64,000 nucleotides of DNA from NCBI RefSeq assembly GCF_029227915.1, contig NC_079878.1:10294001-10358000 (forward strand), written 5' to 3'. Positions 58,601 through 64,000 of the stretch are shown one piece after another. Every line of letters starts with the position of its first letter. Position 1 is the stretch's first letter. A program made the position numbers and the translations under genes. The stretch is from Hydractinia symbiolongicarpus. Lineage: Eukaryota > Cnidaria > Hydrozoa > Anthoathecata > Hydractiniidae. The notes beneath the pieces are model-generated. The model was not told the origin of the DNA. It made no database searches and saw only the letters and a list, made by a program, of their open reading frames with translations.

Positions 58601-59924
58601 GCCCCGAATCAAATAGAAAACAATTAAATGCTTGTATATTCATGGAACTCTTTTCAATTCAGAAGGAAATTATTTAAACTAAAATAACTTATTTTTAATT
58701 GTGCAACTTTTAGTAGCATTTGCTACCAAGAAAACGGGTCAGTTGAAAAAAATTTCCTCAGTGAATACCCTTGAAGCAAAACCTTTTCTGCATGCGAAGG
58801 ATAAAAAAACGTTTGGTGAACATGAAAATTAACAATTTCGCCAGTGTCACCAGTGTCACCAGAAATGAAATCAATTCAAAAACTAGTACGCTTACCGGGC
58901 AAATTGGCACAGTATAGTAAAGCAGCTTTTACATGAACTTTCATTTTTGAGGGGGAAAATAAAAGTTTTTTTCTGTGCCTTATCTAGCATTTAAAATTGT
59001 TTACATGATTTCAGGCGAAATTAAAGCATTTCAGTGTTGATTTCATTTCCGGTTTTTAAATATATCACGATTTACCTAAAATGAAACCATTCCAGATGTG
59101 TACAAAGCTCTTAGGCTTGTTCGATAAGTTACTGCGTATGTGTACAAAGTTAAAACTCAATGTAAACACAAAAATTATTCATAGTGATATAAAACCCCAC
59201 TTCGTGTAAATCTCATCCTGTGTTTATGTAAAAAACCATGCTGAAAATGCAACAGACATTTATGACGTTCGGGCAACATAACGAGAAAAGAGAAGCGTAT
59301 ATATTTATTTATACATCTATATATATATATATTTAAAAATAATATAACTGCTCTGTTATACATTGAGCACTCTGTTCGTAATTGTGTTAAAAATTACTTC
59401 GTGTTTATATATATATATATATTTATATATATTATTTATATTCCTAAATATTAGCATAATTGAAGTTATTAGACTCAGGTGTATTTATACACTACTACCT
59501 AACTTAATTTATACTGAACATAAGTTTGAACCAGTTAAACAGTTAACAAACAATACATAACAAAGACATATAAAATGATTGTAGTAAGGTAACAACATAT
59601 ATATTTCTCTCAACAAGGTTATTTTGTTGATAAGCACAAAATCAGGTAAGTATTCCCCAGAATTAAAACTGCTGAATATTCGTTAAAAAACATACCCATG
59701 CACTAAACACAATGATTCATAATTCCAAATTAAAACCGTTTATGAACCTTACATTGCTTATAAGCGATGTGCTTCTAAAGAAACAAAAGCACTGTCCCCG
59801 AAATCGAAAACAAACACCATTGTAAGTTTATAAATTTAAAATGTTTTCGATCAAAATGAAAAACGGTTGGAAAATATTCACTACATTACTGTCGGCAGTG
59901 ACAAACGAGTGTACATTTAAATTA

Positions 59925-60045
59925 CCTCACACATGACATCATTTTTGTAAGAATGTGGATGAGCGAGGAATGAAGAGTTTTTTAAGGACAATAACACGTG
60001 CAGTTTTGCATTCACAGTTTCCTGTTATGTGGTTTCACTTTATTT
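59925..60045. repeat. Dispersed CACGTG repeat, inverse copy in the right arm
   Basis: Mirror of 44485-44630 with CACGTG at 59995-60000 and CAGTTTCCTGTTATG at 60020-60036. Confidence 0.6.
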
Positions 60046-60637
60046 GCAGAGTATCAATAGGGAATGACAAGATTGCGTGACGTCAGAACGTTGTGAAAAA
60101 TTATTGACAAATTCATTTTCCTTCACGTTAACTAAAATATCTGTTAGTAGCAGCTCAGCCCTCTTCCCTTTTATTGTGTTGTAATATTAATGCATCAAAT
60201 TCTGTCGATCTGAAACTTGAAAAGTAAAATTACCGATCGTATAATCTTCTCTGGCAAAAAAGAAGAAGCAAACAAGATGAGTAGTGTAACGATATGTAAA
60301 TTATTCGAAAAAAAATCTTAGTCAGCGTTAGAACATCTTTGTCTTACACTTCCTACATTATTGAAACCTATAACTATGTCATTAAAAACAGCAACTTTTG
60401 TACATGTCGATCACGATTGCTTACGTTTTGACTATCCCTTGTGCGTTAATTAATACCAATTAAATTTTTTGATCCTTAAGTTGTAGATCCTTCTAAACGA
60501 ACCCTCTTTTCTAATCGAATTTTGTTAGAATATCGTTATATGGGCAACGACCAAGCAATGGATCTGTTGCGATCTTATTATTAGAACTGTCTAATATGAA
60601 ACGTGGCAAGATACAGTAACTGTTTACCGCAGTATAT

Positions 60638-60870
60638 TTCCGGGAAATGGAGAATTTATGAACTCATTTAAATACCTATCAAATTTGCAATACTTACGTC
60701 ATCATTACAAGAATGCCTCAAGAATAAATGTAGAAGGAAACAAAGAATTTCCAGAAAAATTTTTATTGTTTATCAGGAAATACTGAAATTTTTTGACATC
60801 AAGTATGGAATATCCCTTTTAACCGTATCATATAATAGTTAAACTGTCAATCAAAATTTCACATTGTGAA
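60638..60870 (+). promoter_or_regulatory. Fourth copy of the kB/STAT promoter block (right arm)
   Basis: TTCCGGGAA at 60638-60646 and GGAATATCCC at 60807-60816 (complement of GGGATATTCC). It is the mirror partner of the 43.7 kb block. The kB site is unchanged in both and the STAT site keeps TTCNNNGAA although the centre base differs. No exons follow. Confidence 0.5.
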
Positions 60871-63800
60871 AACATCTAGTGATGGTCATTTTAATCATAA
60901 AAGAGGAACAAAAAGTGTCCTGACCACACATTTATCCTGTTTTGATAAAGTCGATGTCTCTCTCAGTTGTAAACCGAGCAACTTCTAGTGTATGTAGCGG
61001 TTCCTTTATTCTTTGAAAATATTTTTCTGTCATTAAAGAAATGATCAAAGGTGATAGCTTATCCTCAAAAAAGCCTAAGCTGTGTGCTTATGTTGACACC
61101 ATTTGGAAATTTAATTGGGAACAACCATTACATTTGTGTAACAAACAAAAACGCACACATTTGCCTAACAAGTTTATTATAGTTTGGTTATGTTTATTTA
61201 ACTTTCATTGCATTTCTGTTGGTGAGTGACACACAAGTGTACATATATCTTCGATACAATATTCTCAATTGACATCGATTTTGCAAAAATTACATAAACG
61301 AATCATAAAACTTTTTAAAAGACATTAACACGTTTTACAACAACAGCTTCCTGTTATGTTAGTTTATTTCTTTTGCTTAATTAAAGTAAGTCATTAGTAA
61401 AATGCAATTTATTGTTACCTAAACAACTGACACAGTGATATATTGTTTACTTTAGATAAACAAGTAAAGAAATTAGACAATAGTTTCAAAATCTCTCACA
61501 GTCTCCTAGCTTTACAGCATAAATAATCTGACGATTTTGGTAACATTTACAAAATGCGACTACACTGTATCTAAAGCTTCCATGAAAACATATTTTTTCT
61601 TTTATCTCTCTATTTTATTATGTTTTTCTTTTTTTTATTCACTATTTTACTTTTTGCCAAAGGTACTATTTAACCCATTATTCAAAGTTATAGAGCCTAT
61701 GCTGCAACAACTTCCAGAAGTAAACGAATAGGTAACCATAACTGACGGCGTAAGTGATAAAAGTCGTTGTGAAATTATCTCTAATTCGTTATGAATGGAT
61801 AAACGGATTTTGCGACATTAATAAGAGTTTGCCCCATTTTCCTTACAGCCAGTGTTAATTGTGTGAGGATTAGCCAAAAAATTGCTCACAGGAACTCTGA
61901 AGGAGACCGCATATCAACAATAAAAACTCGGGGAGATTATTTTAAACCGGATTGTAGCTTGCCTAAAAACATATATGGTTATAAATTTTATAGATGCTTC
62001 TGCTTATGGGCGACGTAAAATAATTTAGTTGTAGCGTTTTAAGAGATGCTACTTTCTTCTTTGATCAGTATGAGTTAACAGCTTTAACTTTTTATCGGCG
62101 GTGTTAATGCCTTGATCTATTTCTTGTGATATATGCTGTCTCGTGATTAGCAGCACTTACCCCAAACTGTTTCCTGTTTTCTTTATTTACAGTAATTATT
62201 ATTTAGTTTCGCAGAATTTAATAAGTGGTAAGTAGGAGGTAAATATATCCTCCTAATAAGTTCTGAGAAATGTTTGGTGACACCAACTAAATAAGCCCGG
62301 CAAAGGTCATCTCTGTATTAATTATATTTAATAATATTTCTTAGTTTGATATCTTAACGTAATGTAAATGGCAAATGCGATATATTTTTACTGCACACGA
62401 ATATTACACAAATACACAAATCTAAATTTTATAACTTCATTCATCAAGATTTGGCGCTCTGGATTTGTTTCTTTTGCGTTCATAAAAAAGATCTAAAAGT
62501 TCTTTTGGGGAATTGTTAGATTTGGTTGATAAGGTTTTTAAAGGAAATTATTTGTGTTTTAAAACATTGTATCATAGAAATATTTGCTTTTTTGGTTTTA
62601 TGTTTGATATTGTAAGCTGTTGGACTTAAATTTGCGCAGCTAGATTGTAGTGTAGCTAGTTAAATATAAAATCCAAATCAATCAACCTTAGCTAGTTGAA
62701 CACTAGAAATAAATGTAAACCAGCAACTTTAATAACCCCAATAGGTCTAAAATAAATGCCATTTTTCATTTTTTTACCAAAAGTTCAAAATTTGGCCTTT
62801 TGACAATTTAATTTGAGAAATAATAAAGGTAAAAAAACTATATGTGCATTACTTCGCTGGAAAAACAAAATTGTTTGTAAACTTACCTTGTTTTCATGTT
62901 GGTATGTCTATTCAGGCTGTGTATTTTGCGGAATGGAAATGCATATTGAAATAGGCTAATTAAATTGATTTGGCAGATTCGAAGAAAATCGTTAGTTTTA
63001 AGCATGAAACGGAAATGGGTTAGTTGCTTTTCCTGCGGAAGTAAAACATTCCTTTACATAATGCAATGCAATAGGTTTTCTTTGAGAGACTCGTACTACA
63101 GTTTAAAAAACAGAGCACAAGTTTACAATGTTTGTAATATTATGCAAAATAAAACAGAGCATAAAAACATTGTTTATAATTTTTAAAGCGTTGTTTTCTA
63201 TGGACATCTAAATCATTATATAAATGTTACACTGATAGATGTTTTCATTTCACTTCGGAAGGCAATTAAAGACAGCTAAAAAACGCCAAGAAAATTGCTT
63301 TTCCAGGAAGTTGTTCTTTAGATAATTAAGAGATTTGGATTGAAGAAGAAGTTTTTCTAATGACTTTTTCTTCTCTTCCTTCTTACTTTTCCATCGAGAG
63401 TTGCAAAAAGGGACCGTGGTAAGGCCAATGAAATTTATGATATTATATTTTCCTTTCCACATTAAATATATTGACAAATACACCGGTACACCCAGTAGTT
63501 CACCATTATTCTTCTTAAAGAAGTAAACAGCTGCATATCCGCTGAAATAGAACACTTCACAAATAATTCACCAGTCGATGAAATTTATTTTGTTTTTAAC
63601 CGCTGTGCTTATAAAGAAACAGAAAGAATGTCTCCCAAAAATCCAGAGCAAATCATTGTGAGTTGTTACATTATTATGTTTGCCATTAAAACTGCGAATA
63701 ATTAAGAATATTTATTGCGTTACTGTAGTTGCATGAGAAAACAACTGTACATTTAAATTTCCTCTCACGTAACATCATTTTTGTAAGAATGTGCATGTGC

Positions 63801-64000
63801 GAGGCATTAAAGGACAATAACACATGCAGTTTCCCATCAACTGTTTCCTGTTTGTCAGTTGACTTCCTTTGTTAGGGTTATTAGGGAATTATAAAATACG
63901 CATGCACGTCAGGCGAGATTACGAAATTGACGAATTGATGTAGTATTTTGGAAGAAACTGAGTCTTGCCAGTCTTAATACATCTTACCCTTAAGCTTCTT

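Larger units (their letters stand above)
55664..64000. repeat. Right arm of the large inverted repeat, runs off the window
   Basis: Inverse copy of 49110-40390. It still matches at the last base of the window (AAGCTTCTT against 40390-40400), so the true end is outside. Right-only sequence of about 95 bases lies at about 57799-57890. No gene supported inside. Confidence 0.85.

Overview
The window looks like nuclear DNA of an animal, most probably a cnidarian (perhaps a hydrozoan). It is AT-rich and gene-poor, with GT-AG introns, many short non-autonomous transposons, and a DAN/bursicon-like cystine-knot gene. The species call is an inference from transposon content and composition, not proven.

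Layout. 1-22 kb: mostly non-coding DNA with a Tc1/mariner-like MITE (4.7-5.3 kb), a piggyBac-like MITE (6.1-6.8 kb), one well-supported secreted cystine-knot gene (10.34-10.77 kb, minus), a large composite microsatellite (17.8-18.26 kb) and weaker gene hints (12.7, 19.6-20.4 and 21.3-21.5 kb). 22.06-28.41 kb: a compact block, visibly richer in GC, of nine tightly packed genes on both strands. I read it as a decayed Maverick/Polinton-type (adintovirus-like) element: a broken double-jelly-roll capsid gene, a probable minor capsid (penton-like) gene, membrane/coiled-coil genes and the N-terminus of an integrase. No DNA polymerase, packaging ATPase or protease is visible. Its genes share an A-rich, TATA-like motif directly against the start codon. 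28.44-29.87 kb: remains of a PIF/Harbinger transposon (DDE nuclease pseudogene plus MADF-type partner) that cuts into the integrase.

31.4-41 kb: two tandem copies (A and B, about 6.5 kb apart) of a four-exon minus-strand gene for a small secreted, mostly helical protein that I do not recognise. Upstream of the TATA box lie an NF-kB-like site (perfect in copy B) and a STAT-like site, kept in further copies of the promoter at 43.7 and 60.8 kb. Copy A has a nonsense codon in the signal-peptide exon; copy B has a 4-base deletion in exon 3. This cluster is my best candidate for an undescribed system: a cytokine-like, immune-regulated gene family.

40.39-64.0 kb: one arm and part of the other of a very large inverted repeat (arms roughly 95% alike where compared by eye) that runs off the right edge. 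Its inner core (49.6-52.1 kb, centred at 50,810) is nearly perfect and centred inside a hAT-like transposon, with a 110-base loop. The right arm was further changed by a tandem duplication, an 85-bp minisatellite-bearing insert and a Helitron-type insertion whose exact empty site is preserved in the other copies. A head-to-head join of two haplotypes in the assembly is a serious alternative for the large palindrome.
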